In this document: piece by piece, positions 11,240 through 23,017 of the stretch | Position numbering within the stretch: position 1 is the first letter of the stretch | Layout of the letters: every line of letters begins with the position of its first letter | Assembly (NCBI GenBank): GCA_905116865.2 | Contig: CAJHNH020004968.1 | Coordinates: forward strand, 124,001-188,000 | Reading direction: 5' to 3' | DNA length: 64,000 nucleotides | Source of the DNA: Candidula unifasciata | Taxonomy: Eukaryota > Mollusca > Gastropoda > Stylommatophora > Geomitridae | Notes under the pieces: generated by a model | Seen by the model: the letters and a program-made list of their open reading frames with translations, nothing else | Told to the model about the DNA's origin: nothing | Databases searched by the model: none | Program-made: the position numbers and the translations under genes

Positions 11240-12232
11240 CCACAGATCGGGACTCTCTGGGCTGAAGACTTGTTTGTTTTGTTGTTGTTGTTTTTTTTTT
11301 TTTTAATATAAACTAAAATTGGTAAAAGCATGATTTACATTGTTTGAAATACATTTACAAAAGCAAAAATAATAAGATGGCAAAAGTGACGATGACTGAT
11401 ACTTTCACTCCATTACATTGGGAAGAGAGTAGAAAAGGGTAGGCAGAAAAGACAGGGGCGAGGAAAGCAGGGTCCATTCATACTTTCTGTTAGTTGTGTT
11501 GGTATCCTAGCAATTCTAACTACTGATGATGATATTGTGGCATCTGGGACCTCTCCTTGGGTGATCCTCATCCACATTGTGGCACTTTTGCGTCATCGCT
11601 TGTGTCATGACCAGGTGGGGTTTAAAAGAAGATAGAGATAGATTTATACATTTTTCACCTTTGCTATTAAAATTATTTGATGTTGGCCCAATGTAAATAA
11701 AATGAGTGGCCATGACTATCTTCTTTTCCGTCCTCTCACCCCTTCTCCCGCCCATGTCCGCCTACTATGTGGTTGTGTTCCCTTCTGTTCTCTGGTGTTA
11801 GTTTATATGTTTGTTAAGTCCCTTTTTATGACTTCTCCCCTCTCCCTGTTTGCTATAGATGTAAATATTTAATGCAATTTAAAATGTCTAATTTTTCACC
11901 TTTTCACAATATTTGATGCTAGCCGGAACGCAATGTAAACCAAATGAGTGGCTCTGTCTATATTTTCCGTTTCCACCCTCTCATCCTGTTCCCCGCCCTG
12001 TCCGCCTGCTATGTTTTTGTGCCCCTTCTTGCCTCTTTGTTTATATGTTCGCAGAGTCACGCATACTCATGCAACATAAATACAAACAGGAAGCAACGCT
12101 CTGTAAATATTACTGCACAAATATAACACATACAATACAGTTGACACGCATTTATTGTATTCAGGATTTTTACAGACAAATAAACATTTAAAAAAAATGA
12201 AGGCATTTTGTAAGACCGGACCGTTAGATTGT
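11240..12232 (+). repeat. Direct repeat pair of LINE-tail-like sequence
   Basis: A block at 11648-11815 is repeated imperfectly at 11893-12050 in the same orientation (shared TTTATATGTTTG, GTCCGCCT and AAATGAGTGGC). A further partial copy of the LINE 3' block lies at 11530-11620. No coding potential is evident. Confidence 0.6.
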
Positions 12233-12242
12233 GATAGTTTCA

Positions 12243-12780
12243 CCAAAGACATCAAAGGCTGCAGCTAAGGCTGCTGCACCACCCAAAGTTGATGCTGGTG
12301 TAGTCAAGGCTAAAGAAAAGGCACTGAGGTCCAAAACGTTGGTTGTCCGCTGAACTCATGATAAGTAAAATCAGGACGTCTGTCCATTTCAGTCGACCCA
12401 AAACACTGAAGCTGCCCAGGGCTCCTAAATATCCCCCGTAAAAGTGTCAACAAGACCAACAAGCTTGACCAGTACTGTCTAATCAAGTATCCACTGACCA
12501 CTGAGTCTGCGATGAAGAAGATTGAAGATAACAACACACTTGTCTTCATTGTTATCAAGCGGGACAACAAGCCACTGATTAAGATGGCAGTCAAGAAGCT
12601 GTACGATATCGAAGTCGCAAAAGTCAACACTCTCATTCGCCCTGATTGTGAGAAGAAAGCCTATGTATGGATAGCTCCTGATTATGATGCACTGGACATT
12701 GCAAACAAGATTGACATCATCTAAATATAAGGCGTGTTGATTCATTAAACTTTCTTGAAATAAAAAAAATAAAAAAGACA
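12243..12780 (+). pseudogene. RPL23A: Processed pseudogene of ribosomal protein L23A (uL23)
   Basis: Intronless sequence reads KTSKAAAKAAAPPK, VKAKEKALRSKTLVV, then with frame changes [37 protein letters not shown] and [13 protein letters not shown] before TAA at 12722-12724. This is the known order of the basic N-terminal tail and conserved core of L23A, a large-subunit protein at the polypeptide exit tunnel. Stops and indels between about 12352 and 12460 destroy the middle. AATAAA at about 12757 is followed by an A-rich tail, and GATAGTTTCA flanks both sides (12233-12242 and 12781-12790). These are marks of LINE-mediated retroposition. The tail of the coding region is near intact, so the insertion is fairly young. 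Confidence 0.95.
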
Positions 12781-12790
12781 GATAGTTTCA

Positions 12791-13990
12791 TTGACCGGTC
12801 GTACTGACTATTAGAAATGTACCGACGTAGTTATTAGCTGTAATGCGTACCGTGGTGTGATTAAATGTGTTTAATACGCTACAGAGTAGATAATACATGT
12901 TCCATTTAGATCTCAGCATAGGTTTCAGGGTAGCAGTTAGACTGTGTCAGTAGTTATAAATCTTAACGGTAAGCCAGACCATGCATTGTTTGTGGCGTTA
13001 GCATCTGCCGATGTACCTCTGGAGTGTGCCATAGCGTCGTTGGCATCGGGAGACCGCGAGTTAGAGTTAACGCTGTACGGGAGTGTGGTTGTGGCTCAGA
13101 GCTTATTTCATGAACGTAAAAAAGCACGTCTAGCGATTGTGAAGTTAGACGCTGCCTGGTTTCAGAATAAGGAGCACTACCCTGTCTGAGATGTAGACCT
13201 CCACGAGTCAGTTTCTTTTGATAATAATGATTGTGTGTGTGTTTCAACCATTGTTTGGATTGGGTGTGTTTGTCAGCAGTGTTTTCCTGTCATTAGCCTG
13301 CAGCGCAGCCAGTAGATTCAAACCCTAGACAACGTAGGTTCTTGACAAGAAAAGTGGGTGCTATGGTTCTGTAGGATTTGAACCAATTTGACAAGAAAAG
13401 TGGGAGCTATTTGTCTTAAAGAGTCAAAGCTAGTCTACTGTAATTTTGACCGGAAAAGTTGGCTATTCTTTCCGTGGAGTTATTGTTGTTGTTGAACCCA
13501 ATAGATATAAATAAAGTATTTGACAGGTAAAATGGGAATTTAAAAGTGTGTTTTAGAATAATAATTGTACTTAATATTATCATTTGGATTAGTGCTAGGG
13601 TGATACTGTTATTTCCCCTAATGTTAGAAATAGCTATCGTGATGAGGCCTTAATTGTTGATTACGTTGTTGGGTTTACCTTAATGTTTGACAGTGTGATC
13701 GGTATCATCCCTCAATAATAGATAGTTATATCGGGATTTAATTAGTGTCATTACAAGTGCTAGATTGAATGTCTGTTAGATAAAAAATAGTTTGTAATTG
13801 TTACTATTTCGTCTTCAAATAGTTTGTTCAACATGACTGAATGTTAATAGAAGTAATAACCGTATGTGTTAGGATTGTGTCGGGGCGATGGTTAAGAATT
13901 TAGATTGGCAGTGACAGACCGGGAGATTGTTCGAAAGTGTGTCACTGTGTGCAGTCCAAGAAGTGATCGAGGCCTGTCGCCCTCGCCTAT
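12791..13990 (+). other. Unassigned stretch with a short internal repeat
   Basis: An open frame at 12944-13189 starts at GTG and has no recognised motif. Near 13335-13460 a motif TTGACAAGAAAAGTGGG is repeated two to three times and a variant appears at 13520. This could be retrotransposon leader sequence for the gag relic downstream, but no LTR boundaries or primer-binding site could be identified. Confidence 0.35.
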
Positions 13991-13999
13991 CATCCAGTG

Positions 14000-14900
14000 T
14001 TTCCCACCCTTTTAGCACGGGAAGTTTTTCAGAGGTCTAGCCAAAAACACGGAGCATTTTTTCAGTGAATTTGGTTATTACTTTATTTAATTTTTTTTGA
14101 CAGATTTCTGTTATTCTGACCCCTATGAAATAATATATCTATTTGAAGGATATAGATTGAAGTTCGTGATTTTCACAATATCGTTAAAATTAATTGATGT
14201 ATATGCAAATTATCTCATTTGCATATCTAAAAATAGAAAATATGAATTTGAATTTTCAACTTCAATGCTTGAAACATAAAACTAAAAACAAAATTTTTTT
14301 TTTTGAAATCTTTTTTATTGATCTTTGGCCTTTTTACAAATGTTGTAAGCAATTCAATAGTCAAAAACAGGTATATATATGTGAAACAGCAATAATATCT
14401 TAGGTGAACATGTGTTTTTCACCATCAGTCAGCACATAGAAATGGATGTGCCTGAGTGTCAACACCTTCGGGTGGATATACCCTGAGCCATGGTTGGGCT
14501 GTGGTCTGAACACAACAGCGTCCCCATCTGATTCCCACTATTACTACTAACACTAAATCCTGCATCAGTATCAACAGAATTAGTGTCATCACTTGATTCA
14601 AATGTTTTATCAACATCAAGTTTAAGGGCAGAAACATACGAGTCACACATACTTTTAGCGGTTCAGGTCACTATCTAAAAAATTCAACAACAATTTTCAC
14701 TTCGATACCAAACACTCGAAAGTCGCTATGTGTAAAGCTGATACAACAGTTAATATAAATGAATCACTTTCAGTGTTTCAAGGTAGGAGATTTCTTAGCG
14801 GTTCGAGGCGAAACACGATCGGGCCGATCATCGGCCGTTCCGTGTTTTTGGCCAGACATCCGTTGGCCGAAAATCGGCCCGTCCGTGCTAAGAGGGTTAA
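14000..14900 (-). mobile_element. piggyBac-like element (TTAA-CCC type) with decayed interior
   Basis: The right end reads GTGCTAAGAGGGTTAA, which on the minus strand is TTAACCCTCTTAGCACGG, and GGCCAAAAACACGG follows about 40 bases in. The left end at about 14006 has CCCTTTTAGCACGGG and AGCCAAAAACACGG with matching spacing. These inverted ends and the TTAA on the right are typical of piggyBac-type elements. On the minus strand a short open stretch (14459-14650) is acidic and Ser/Thr-rich, like the N-terminus of such transposases, but no DDE core remains. The left TTAA is not preserved. Confidence 0.55.
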
Positions 14901-15502
14901 GTCATTAACGTGTTCTTTGGCACTGCAGAACAGATAAGTTGTTGTTTTGATATTGGTGTTTGTGTCCTGGTCAGTTCTCCAGTCCTTGAGATTCTATTTC
15001 AATTGAGTTGGCCTATAGGCGCCGTGAATTATCTATAATTGTGGTCTATCTCTGCTCATCAGTTCTACTGTTGTTTTTGCGTCTTGTGAAAAAAATTTAG
15101 TAATTTTGTGTGTGTGTGCCCACATACATCATTAATCTCTCATTATTTTGAAATTGTAAGAAGTACTTTTCGGATTTCCACTCCAAAATTGTCAACTGTC
15201 TACACCGAAATTGTTCAACGATTGTTATTGTACTGCTACTGTGATTTGATGTGTGATATTTTAAAGTGATTATTGTAATGTAAAATTATGGCTGGATTTG
15301 TATAATTGTTGCTTGTTCATTTTCCATATTAATTTGCGAGTATATTTTTAGGTGTTGTAGTTCGTATTGTTTGCGATTATATTTTGTATCACTCCCTAAT
15401 AGGTATAGTGCGGGTAGTTCGCGATTGTAGTTGATTACTTTGTTATTTTGTTTTGCTTTGATTGTATTAATTTGTTTGCTTGAGATTGTGTACCAATACA
15501 CC
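14901..15502 (+). other. No recognisable feature upstream of gag relic
   Basis: This A/T-rich sequence would be leader of the Gypsy-like element that starts coding at 15503. I looked for an LTR end and a tRNA primer-binding site and could not support either. Confidence 0.4.
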
Positions 15503-16060
<558 letters not shown>

Positions 16061-16062
16061 AT

Positions 16063-16470
16063 GTGGTGGCTTTCGCCTCACACAAAAAGCGCAGCAACTC
16101 GCCGGGTCGTTTGAGTTTGTCGGACATTATTTAAAAACTTACACTACTCGTTTCTCGTCGGCAAATATTTCGCTTCATAGTCTGAACTGGTCCGGTGTTT
16201 CATGTCGAAGGTCGAACAGCAAATAACCATAGGGGTTAGCCATCGCGTCTTTAAAGCTTACTTTGATATAGGGAAAGCGGCCGGGATACATGTGTTTAGC
16301 CAGATTGGTAATTTGTGAGCTCTCATTAGGGTTTTTGCAAACTATTAGGTAAAGCGCGTTCAAACTGATGGTTCTCTGCACTTTGTTATGTTTAAACAGG
16401 TTTTGCACAATATAAAAACGCTGATGTTGCGATGGTGACTGCAGTTAGTAAACAATTTAGTGACTCTACC
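16063..16470 (-). pseudogene. Relic resembling a virus-like DNA-packaging ATPase plus the start of a small following ORF
   Basis: On the minus strand an open segment 16408-16175 contains RTISLNALYLIVCKNP, ITNLAKHMYPG and NPYGYLLFDLRHETP. I recall this combination (RTISLN-x-x-YL-x-x-x-KNP, then PYGYL-x-x-DL) from the C-terminal half of A32/FtsK-HerA-type packaging ATPases in virus-like integrated elements of invertebrates. The Walker motifs would lie upstream and are not in the window. About 50 bases later, after a stop, MSDKLKRPGELLRFL starts a second frame, as a small ORF does in such elements. The relic is cut at 16062 by the gag relic and is not functional. Confidence 0.45.
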
Positions 16471-16594
16471 GTCCATCAAAACGTCAATAATAACTAGACG
16501 TCACCTATACAATCACCATTGTTTCCTTCTGTAAAGATGACGCCCTCTATGTTGTCACACATGGGTTGCCTTTCCTTGTAACACTAAAATATTT

Positions 16595-16885
16595 GGGGCC
16601 GCGTTAGCGCAGTCGATAGGAGACTCGCTTTCAAATCCAGCTGCGACTCGCTGCAGCCCATGGCCTGTGTTCGAACTAGGCGGTTCCCCGGGGTACACCC
16701 AACCTATAGGAAATGGGTACCACACTGGGGTAAATGGAGGAACGTCGCTGTAGCTACGGAGCTGCGCGCGGACGGCGACACAGGCGGAGAGTCTCTTATC
16801 AGCTGTCCGTACTGGTTGCAGAGCACTTATGGTTTATAACCGTGTGCAATGACGCTGGTTCACATCTCCCGACTTTATCTTTACC
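16595..16885 (+). repeat. tRNA-derived SINE (family S2)
   Basis: The head GGGGCCGCGTTAGCGCAGTC contains a box A-like stretch (GTTAGCGCAGTCGATAGGAG) and a box B-like GTGTTCGAACTAGG lies about 60 bases on. The spacing matches a tRNA-derived polymerase III promoter. A body of about 200 bases follows. A truncated second copy begins at 51172. It is not a functional tRNA, because the acceptor stem and anticodon arm do not fold properly. Confidence 0.7.
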
Positions 16886-16965
16886 CTTACCAAAATATGT
16901 CTTCTGGTATGTTTGAACAATTTTCGCACAAATACAGTTTTACCGCTGCCGGGTGGTCCCGCGGT

Positions 16966-17144
16966 CAGCACACACACACATATATATATATATATTCTAG
17001 GTCAAGATATAACGAGGTAGGTGGCTAGTTTACTTACTTATTGAATTTGTGAGGATTCCAGGACTATTGGGGGGGGGGGTGGGGGGGGGGGGGGGGGTTA
17101 AAAAGTAATAGTTTTACTGTCCCGCCCCCCCCCCACCAATCATG

Positions 17145-17182
<38 letters not shown>

Positions 17183-17185
17183 TAC
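16966..17185 (+). repeat. Microsatellite and homopolymer cluster
   Basis: In order there are a CA/TA tract, the short dispersed repeat motif (GAGGTAGGTGGCTAGTTTAC), a poly(G) run at 17069-17098, a poly(C) run near 17125 and a TA/GT tract. The G and C runs about 30 bases apart could pair as a hairpin. Confidence 0.75.
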
Positions 17186-17189
17186 ATTT

Positions 17190-18727
17190 TTACTCATCGT
17201 ATTACACACGTCGTATGTTAAATTTATATGGAATAAGGCTAAAAAAAATATTTTTGACAGGTTTTAATTCACCCTTTTAAACAGGTTTTTCTTTCATGTA
17301 TGTAGTCGTGGGTAATTTTGCCTCTCAAAAATGGGTTCGCGACTCGAAAACGCTTGGGGACCGTTGACATAGACATAACATAAATTTCTTTTTTTAACCA
17401 CGACATCCGCTTTATCTGAAGCTTTGATCTGAACATACACGTGGTGGTTTACTTTATTCTGTCATTCAGTGTTTGACCGTCACTTCCGCAGTTCCAGTAA
17501 ATAACAATCTATAGTAAGTTTAAAGCTGACATTTTTCAGTTCGCAAGTTACTTTGTATCTGATATTTCAGTACTTTCACATTGTGTTACTTGCTTCATTG
17601 TTTAGCCTTTAATTTTAAATAGATTACGGTTGGATGAATTTTAATAACAATGAACGATAGAGTCAGTAATAATACTAGATCGTACCTTAGAGATACAAGA
17701 ACCCGCGGCCTCATTTTTCTTTCTTTCCTGTGCGCGAAAGTATAAGGTAAGCAAATACAGTGTAATAATTTCATGTAAGCGTCACTTAGGGCTGCCTTTA
17801 CCTGTGGTTTATTTATAATCATATAATCAAATAATCAAATAATCTATATTTTAGTGGAGTAACTTTCTTATTCGCTCAGTATTTAACTGCTGTTTAAAGG
17901 AAGTAACAAGCAAAATTCAGAAAAAAGTTTCCATGTAATTTACTTCAAATTAAATTGGGTTTCATGTAGCATCTTTTCAAAGGTGAGAGGATTTTTTTTG
18001 TGTGTGGGAAAAAAGGGGGAGGGTGGGGGAGGGGGGGTGTCCGATTAGCAGAGCTATATAAAAGCATATTGTTAGCTTCAGAGGTTAAAAGATATGCTTT
18101 TATGTCAGACGCTGTATAACTGTATTTGTTTGTAATTGTTAATGAACAGGGAACTATTATATTTATGTAATAATTTCACTACTAAAACTGTTTGTTTGAA
18201 AATAAATTTGAGCCATATAAATAAACTATTAAAAACTTCAAGTTGTAAGTTAATGACCATCATATACCATATACCATTCCTGCTTTCTTTTACTTCTACT
18301 CAAGACCAGTGTATGAACTGAATCAACTACCCTCTACAACCTTTATTCATTCTCAGACCTTTTAGTTAGTGCTGTTTTATGTATAGATAGTGTTATTATA
18401 CACACTTTACACACTTAACCATTACTACTAGATCAAGATCTTATGGATCCCTTGGCCCCTCCTGATCTTTACAAAGAAAAGAAAAACACTAACTATGAGT
18501 TATTCTAGATGTATTAATTCCAGATATGAGATATACCATCTAGGTCAGGCATGCCTAAGTCTAACCAAGTCCATATTGGTTATATTAACACAGACAACTA
18601 ACTGAAACCATAACAAAATTATTGCAGAATATTTACTTTGTGCATGCCGCAAGTGCGCTTGTAAAGGGCCCCATCTGGGATGCCAGTTTGACAAGCCTGA
18701 TCTAGGACAAGGGTTTACTTCTTCATC
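17190..18727 (+). other. Unassigned non-coding stretch
   Basis: This is A/T-rich sequence with a G-rich patch at 18010-18040. None of the short open frames has a recognisable product. The part from 18540 on leads into a dispersed repeat. Confidence 0.4.
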
Positions 18728-19005
18728 GTGTTCACCAGCTGTAAAGTAGACTCTGGCAGAAAGTTCTGGCTGTTCATCCACTTTTGTCTGCAGTCCTGTT
18801 CCAGAACCCGGGTGTTGCGTGTGCATCTGTTTTACAGATCTGACTCATTTGTATGCAGACTGCTGGTTTCTTGCCTCTCAGGCAGATGCAATGCAGCTTT
18901 GAAAGAAGCTCCCAATTAGTCAACTCTTACGACATGCTTTTGGGTAAGCAGTGGGTCTATTCCTGTTTTCCTATAATAGAGCCCCGAACCCACACAGGGG
19001 AAGGT
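18728..19005 (+). repeat. Dispersed repeat R270, copy 1
   Basis: This is the most complete of at least five copies of an approximately 280-base interspersed repeat. Landmarks are TTCACCAGCTGTAAAGTAGA at the start, ACAGATCTGACTCATTTGTA, CTTGCCTCTCAGGCAGATGC, CTTACGACATGCTTTTGGGT and GAACCCACACAGGGG at the end. Other copies are at 33528 (minus), 34676 (plus), 36832 (minus) and 55433 (plus), with a fragment at 40184. It has no coding capacity and no clear box A/B, so its class is unknown. Confidence 0.75.
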
Positions 19006-19871
19006 TTACTTTGACACGCCCTTGTATAGTTTACATTACATAGTATTTTAATTTATATTCACCCCAAATAGCAAAACAAAGGAATTCCCAGAGCCCGGGG
19101 CAGTCCAATATTCAATAATCTAGGGGTTTTAATGGATTGGGGTTAGGGCTAAATGGTGTTTCTGAACTGAGGTGTTTATGGCTGACATTTATCCAAGTTC
19201 TATCCCTAATGCATAACACATCATCTGACTGTCCTGGGACCTCATTTCAAATTAAAGTACCATTTACAATTGTGACAGACAGTGTGATACGCCCGGGCAG
19301 ACTGTCTCGCTCAGCCCTTTTCCAGCTATATGACATTCAAATGGGTGTACCGTGGGAATAAGTAATGCATTTTTTTAGGGGGGGGGGGGGTGGTCGACAC
19401 AAAGAAGTCTGCTCCCTTAACTATCATTTGGGAAATTTGAAAAAAAAATTAAGGGGAGGCAAACTTTCCAGTTTAGCGTTCCCCCACCCCCCTCTCAGTA
19501 TGTGATTAGGATGGGGGGGGGGGGGGAACGACTGTCTCCTTGTGCCTATGTGTTTATATAAGCTGTATTGAAACCACTCATGCCAGTGTCATTGTATTCT
19601 TCCTCTACTGCGTACATTTTAAGGGTTAATTAAGATAAGGACAACTTACTGACATGCTTCATTTGAAACTGCAGTTTTCCAGAGTGTTATACTAGTTTTA
19701 ATTAATATTTTTTTTTTCTGTTTACATTTCATGCGACTTTCACATATTTCCCAGATAGCTGCATTTACATTCAAACTGGAATTTAAAAATAAATTATGTT
19801 GTTTCTGAATAGACCTGTTGGTTATTTGTGAAAAGTTTGTCATGTTTAGGAATAATGTGTTTCTGTTCTAG
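19006..19871 (+). other. Unassigned stretch before exon A1
   Basis: The stretch contains G runs at 19379-19391 and 19513-19528 and otherwise A/T-rich sequence. The last 60 bases, ending in GTTTCTGTTCTAG, are conserved upstream of the other A exons and include the splice acceptor. Confidence 0.4.
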
Positions 19872-19997
19872 ATGCAGCAACAAGTTGACATTTGCCCTGC
19901 ATTACTAATGAGAATTCATAATGTGCTTGGCAACTGCAAACATGGTGGTCATAAACAAATCCAAGATGAAAAGCAGAAACTCGTGAAGGCTGATCTG
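19872..19997 (+). CDS. A-type exon A1 of the repeated-exon locus
   Basis: The exon has 42 codons in phase 0-0, with acceptor TTCTAG and donor CTG|gtagga. The protein starts MQQQVDICPALLMRIH and ends IQDEKQKLVKADL. Copies A2 (34299) and A3 (53015) have the same length, splice sites and reading frame. The ATG directly after the acceptor is conserved in all three, but whether it is a start codon or an internal methionine cannot be told. The segment is predicted helical with one conserved Cys in ICP. Flanking introns are also conserved, which identifies the copies as products of tandem duplication. Function unknown. Confidence 0.6.
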
Positions 19998-21172
19998 GTA
20001 GGAAGCCACATAAATAATTTACTTTAATTCTCAGTCAGGTGTAATCTGAACGATGAGTTTTTTATGTGTGGTCCACATCTTTCCAACTAGACAGATGTTC
20101 TTTGCAGATTGATTTGTCAGTCTCTTCATATTATAATCATCTTGCCAGGTCAGTGTCTGTCTTTGGCTCATTGGTCTTCAACTTTTCTGCTAATAAAAAA
20201 ACTTTCTAAACAAGTCTTCCTGTTCTTTATCGTCACCTTCATCTCACACGTCCTTTCATCTTAATCACACATTCTCTGATTATTTTCTCCCTGTGGTTCC
20301 CTTTCAAGGAAATTCTAGTTGTAATTAAGATTTTTAAAAAAATCCAATGCCAATGTCTTTTTTTTCTAGGATTCACTAGAAATTTTGTTAGTTCCTTCTC
20401 AAAGTTCTACATTTGTGATTCAGTCAGATAATTTATCACCCTCTATTCTATTTAGTCACAGTTTAATGAATACTTATATTTTATTAGTAATTTAGTCATT
20501 TATTGTGATTGTTAAATATTATATCTCTTGAGCTCCAACTGAATTTTACTCATCAACAGATAGTCTTATCAACAGATTGTTATCAGTAAACACATCTAAA
20601 TTATGCACCTATTATTCTAGAACTCACTGCTTCATGTTCTGTTTATGACAATATTTTGATAGTATTAAGATCACTCTCCTTCACTATTTGGGGTGGGGGG
20701 GGGGGGGGGGGGAGCTTTTCCTCATTATAACCCAAGAACAGAATAGTTCCATTCATATTTATATTTTTACCTGGTACAGTCCGCCTGGTTTCATTGAATC
20801 CTTCATAATGTTTTCTGCATTATGTTTTATTTCTGTTAGCACCTCAATTGCCCTTTCTAGTTCACACAAACTTATAACATTGCAATTTTATTACTTATTT
20901 ATTTCAACTGTTCATAGCCAGTTGGCTGTTATGGTTGAACTGTTTAACAATATGAGGTAGCATTAGCCAACCCTGCCCTTGGATGCCTGATATGACATGC
21001 TGGTAGTGTGCACTTTTACTGTTATTTCCCTGAAGTTCTCTGGTCAGTATATGATAAATGAATAGGACTAGCTTGGTGACAGTCTGTTGCATTAATTACC
21101 TCAGGTGAAAAAAAAAAAAAAGAAAGAGTATATATTATTTCTTTTTCATTTCTATTACATGATGTATTTCAG
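19998..21172 (+). other. A-B intron with poly(G) tract
   Basis: Homologous introns follow A2 and A3. A G run at about 20694-20712, just after CTTCACTATTTGG, is found at the same place in the other two copies (37494-37564 and about 54480-54490). The region otherwise lacks coding features. The acceptor of exon B1 (ATGTATTTCAG) closes it. Confidence 0.55.
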
Positions 21173-21292
21173 CAGGCAATAAAGCTTGAGCTACCAGTCA
21201 GAATCTTTTGTAGCTGTGAAACACTTCCTCCAGCAGGAAATAGTCGAGGTGGTCTTCAGCCTCTCTATCAAACATGTTTAACTCAGACTGAG
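21173..21292 (+). CDS. B-type exon B1 of the repeated-exon locus
   Basis: There are 40 codons in phase 0-0 between TATTTCAG and GAG|gtaatt. The protein reads QAIKLELPVRIFCSCETLPP, with a C-x-C pair shared with B2 and B3 (TCNC). The end is longer than in B2 (32 codons) and B3 (31 codons) by whole codons, so indels respected the frame. It is the most diverged of the three B exons. Function unknown. Confidence 0.55.
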
Positions 21293-21489
21293 GTAATTAA
21301 TGTCAGTGAATTGTTTTATGCATGGCTTTCAAATAGCAAAGAATGCCTGTGGACCCTCCTCTTTCATAGTTTAAAAAATATGAGACAGGTGGGTATGAGG
21401 TTGGACATTCAAATGATTCAGGGGATGATAGAATGTTTAACACAATTATCTAGCAACCAATGGTGAGAATGTCAAGTCATGCCGGAAGC

Positions 21490-22170
21490 GAATCTAGTGA
21501 CTTCTGAGTTAAAAGGTGATGTATGATAGTTACCATCTCGTGTGGGATATATAATACTGTAACCATTTAATGTGGGATTTAAAGAAGCCATTACTATCTC
21601 ATGTGCAATATATGTTACAGTTACCATCTTATGTGGGATATATATTATTTTCATTTTTTCATTTCATGTGGGTTATATGATACTATTATGGGTTATATAG
21701 AAACTATTACCATCTTAAGTAGAAAAAAAGGTAGTGTTACCATCTCAAGTGGCATATGACACTGTTAGCATCTCATATAGGGTGGAAGGATACTATTATC
21801 ATCTCATGGGAAATAGAAACTTTCACCGTCTCGTGTGGGATATATGATACTATCACCATCTGGTGTGGGATATATGATACTATCACCATCTCGTGTGGGA
21901 TATATGATACTATCACCATCTCGTGTGGGATATATGATACTATCACCATCTCGTGTGGGATAGAAACTATTACCATATCAAGTGACATATATGATCCTTT
22001 ATTGATCTCATATGGGGGTAGAAGGATACTGTTACCTTTCATTTGGGACAGAAAGAGACTATTAACCATCTCATGTGGGGTGGAAGGATACTATTACAGT
22101 TTTACTTGAGCTGGAAGGACACTATACGGTTACATCATGTTGGATGGAAGAGTACTATTATCACCTCATT
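21490..22170 (+). repeat. 30-bp minisatellite in the B-C intron
   Basis: Imperfect units turn into near-perfect 30-base units between about 21836 and 21960 (GTGTGGGATATATGATACTA and ATCACCATCTC). The multiple-of-three unit keeps long frames open on both strands (GIYDTITISC on plus, MVIVSYIPHE on minus). These frames are repeat artefacts. A related array with a 31-base unit occupies the same intron after B3 (55890-56170). Confidence 0.9.
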
Positions 22171-22689
22171 TGGGATAGGCCCCCACCCCTCCCCTTTTAA
22201 TGCATGTTGTAAAAATAGGGTAAATAATGGTTCGCTGAAATGGATGTTTCGGGTTAAAAGGTGCAGATATCACAGCCTAGCTGAAAACCACATGTTGCCA
22301 ACTGCCCTTTTAATAGTGAGTGTCAGAGACTTCCTCATTGTCTTCCCTTTCCTGACAGTTCTGGAAATTGTCTGCACCAATTATTACATAGCTCAGTGCC
22401 AGAACCAGAAGAGTCTTGCTAGAGATTGAACTCAGACCACAGAATTGTGAAAAAAAACTAAGAGGCAGAAGACACAAACATTGGAAAACACATTTAATAT
22501 TCCGTGAAAAGAATTCATGCATGTGCACCTGAGAGTTAACAGAAGAAATGTTAAAAACCTTTAGGCATTAGAGGTGAGTGTCTTATAGAAGATATCATTA
22601 GCAGCGTACAGACATGTTGATGTGTAAATCCTGGATGCTTTCAGCAATGACATGATGACTTTTATCTTAATCCAAAAATATGTCCCCAG

Positions 22690-22896
22690 GATTTATCTCA
22701 AAGAATCGACAGTCTGCAGCATTTTGTTGAAAGCAGACTAGCTTCTTATCATAGGTCTACAGAAAGCTTTAATTCTAATTGTGACAGAACAGAACATCAA
22801 ATTAAAAAAACATTTCCTTCTGCTTTTCTTGACATGGAGGAAACCACAAACGAGCTCGAGGATGCAAACAGCCAGATCTTCAACATTTGTACGGAG
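22690..22896 (+). CDS. C-type exon H (intact)
   Basis: There are 69 codons in phase 0-0, with acceptor TCCCCAG and donor GAG|gtagct. The protein runs from DLSQRIDSLQHFVESRL to METTN-like text (MEETTNELEDANSQIF) and ends NICTEV across the junction. Compared with G1 and G2 the acceptor lies six codons further in, so the GVFCNY start is missing. It is the first of three C exons in this unit (22690, 25151, 26124). The whole exon is open, with charged helical character. Function unknown. Confidence 0.6.
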
Positions 22897-23017
22897 GTAG
22901 CTAATGTTATATTTTCTTTATATTATGTCTTTGTTCATCATATCATATATCAAATCTTGTTTTCTCTTTGTATGGATCAGGTTAAGAGTGAAAGTACCAG
23001 ATGTTACTCACATGTAG

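Noticed and set aside
12944..13189. 81-codon coding gene
   Set aside because: It starts at GTG, has no recognised motif, no paralog and no splice or promoter context.
16595..16670. tRNA gene
   Set aside because: Box A and box B are present but the arms do not form a cloverleaf, a body follows, and a second truncated copy exists. It is a SINE head.
21756..22109. Protein with ten-residue repeats on both strands
   Set aside because: The frames come from a 30-base minisatellite, which stays open on both strands by unit length alone.
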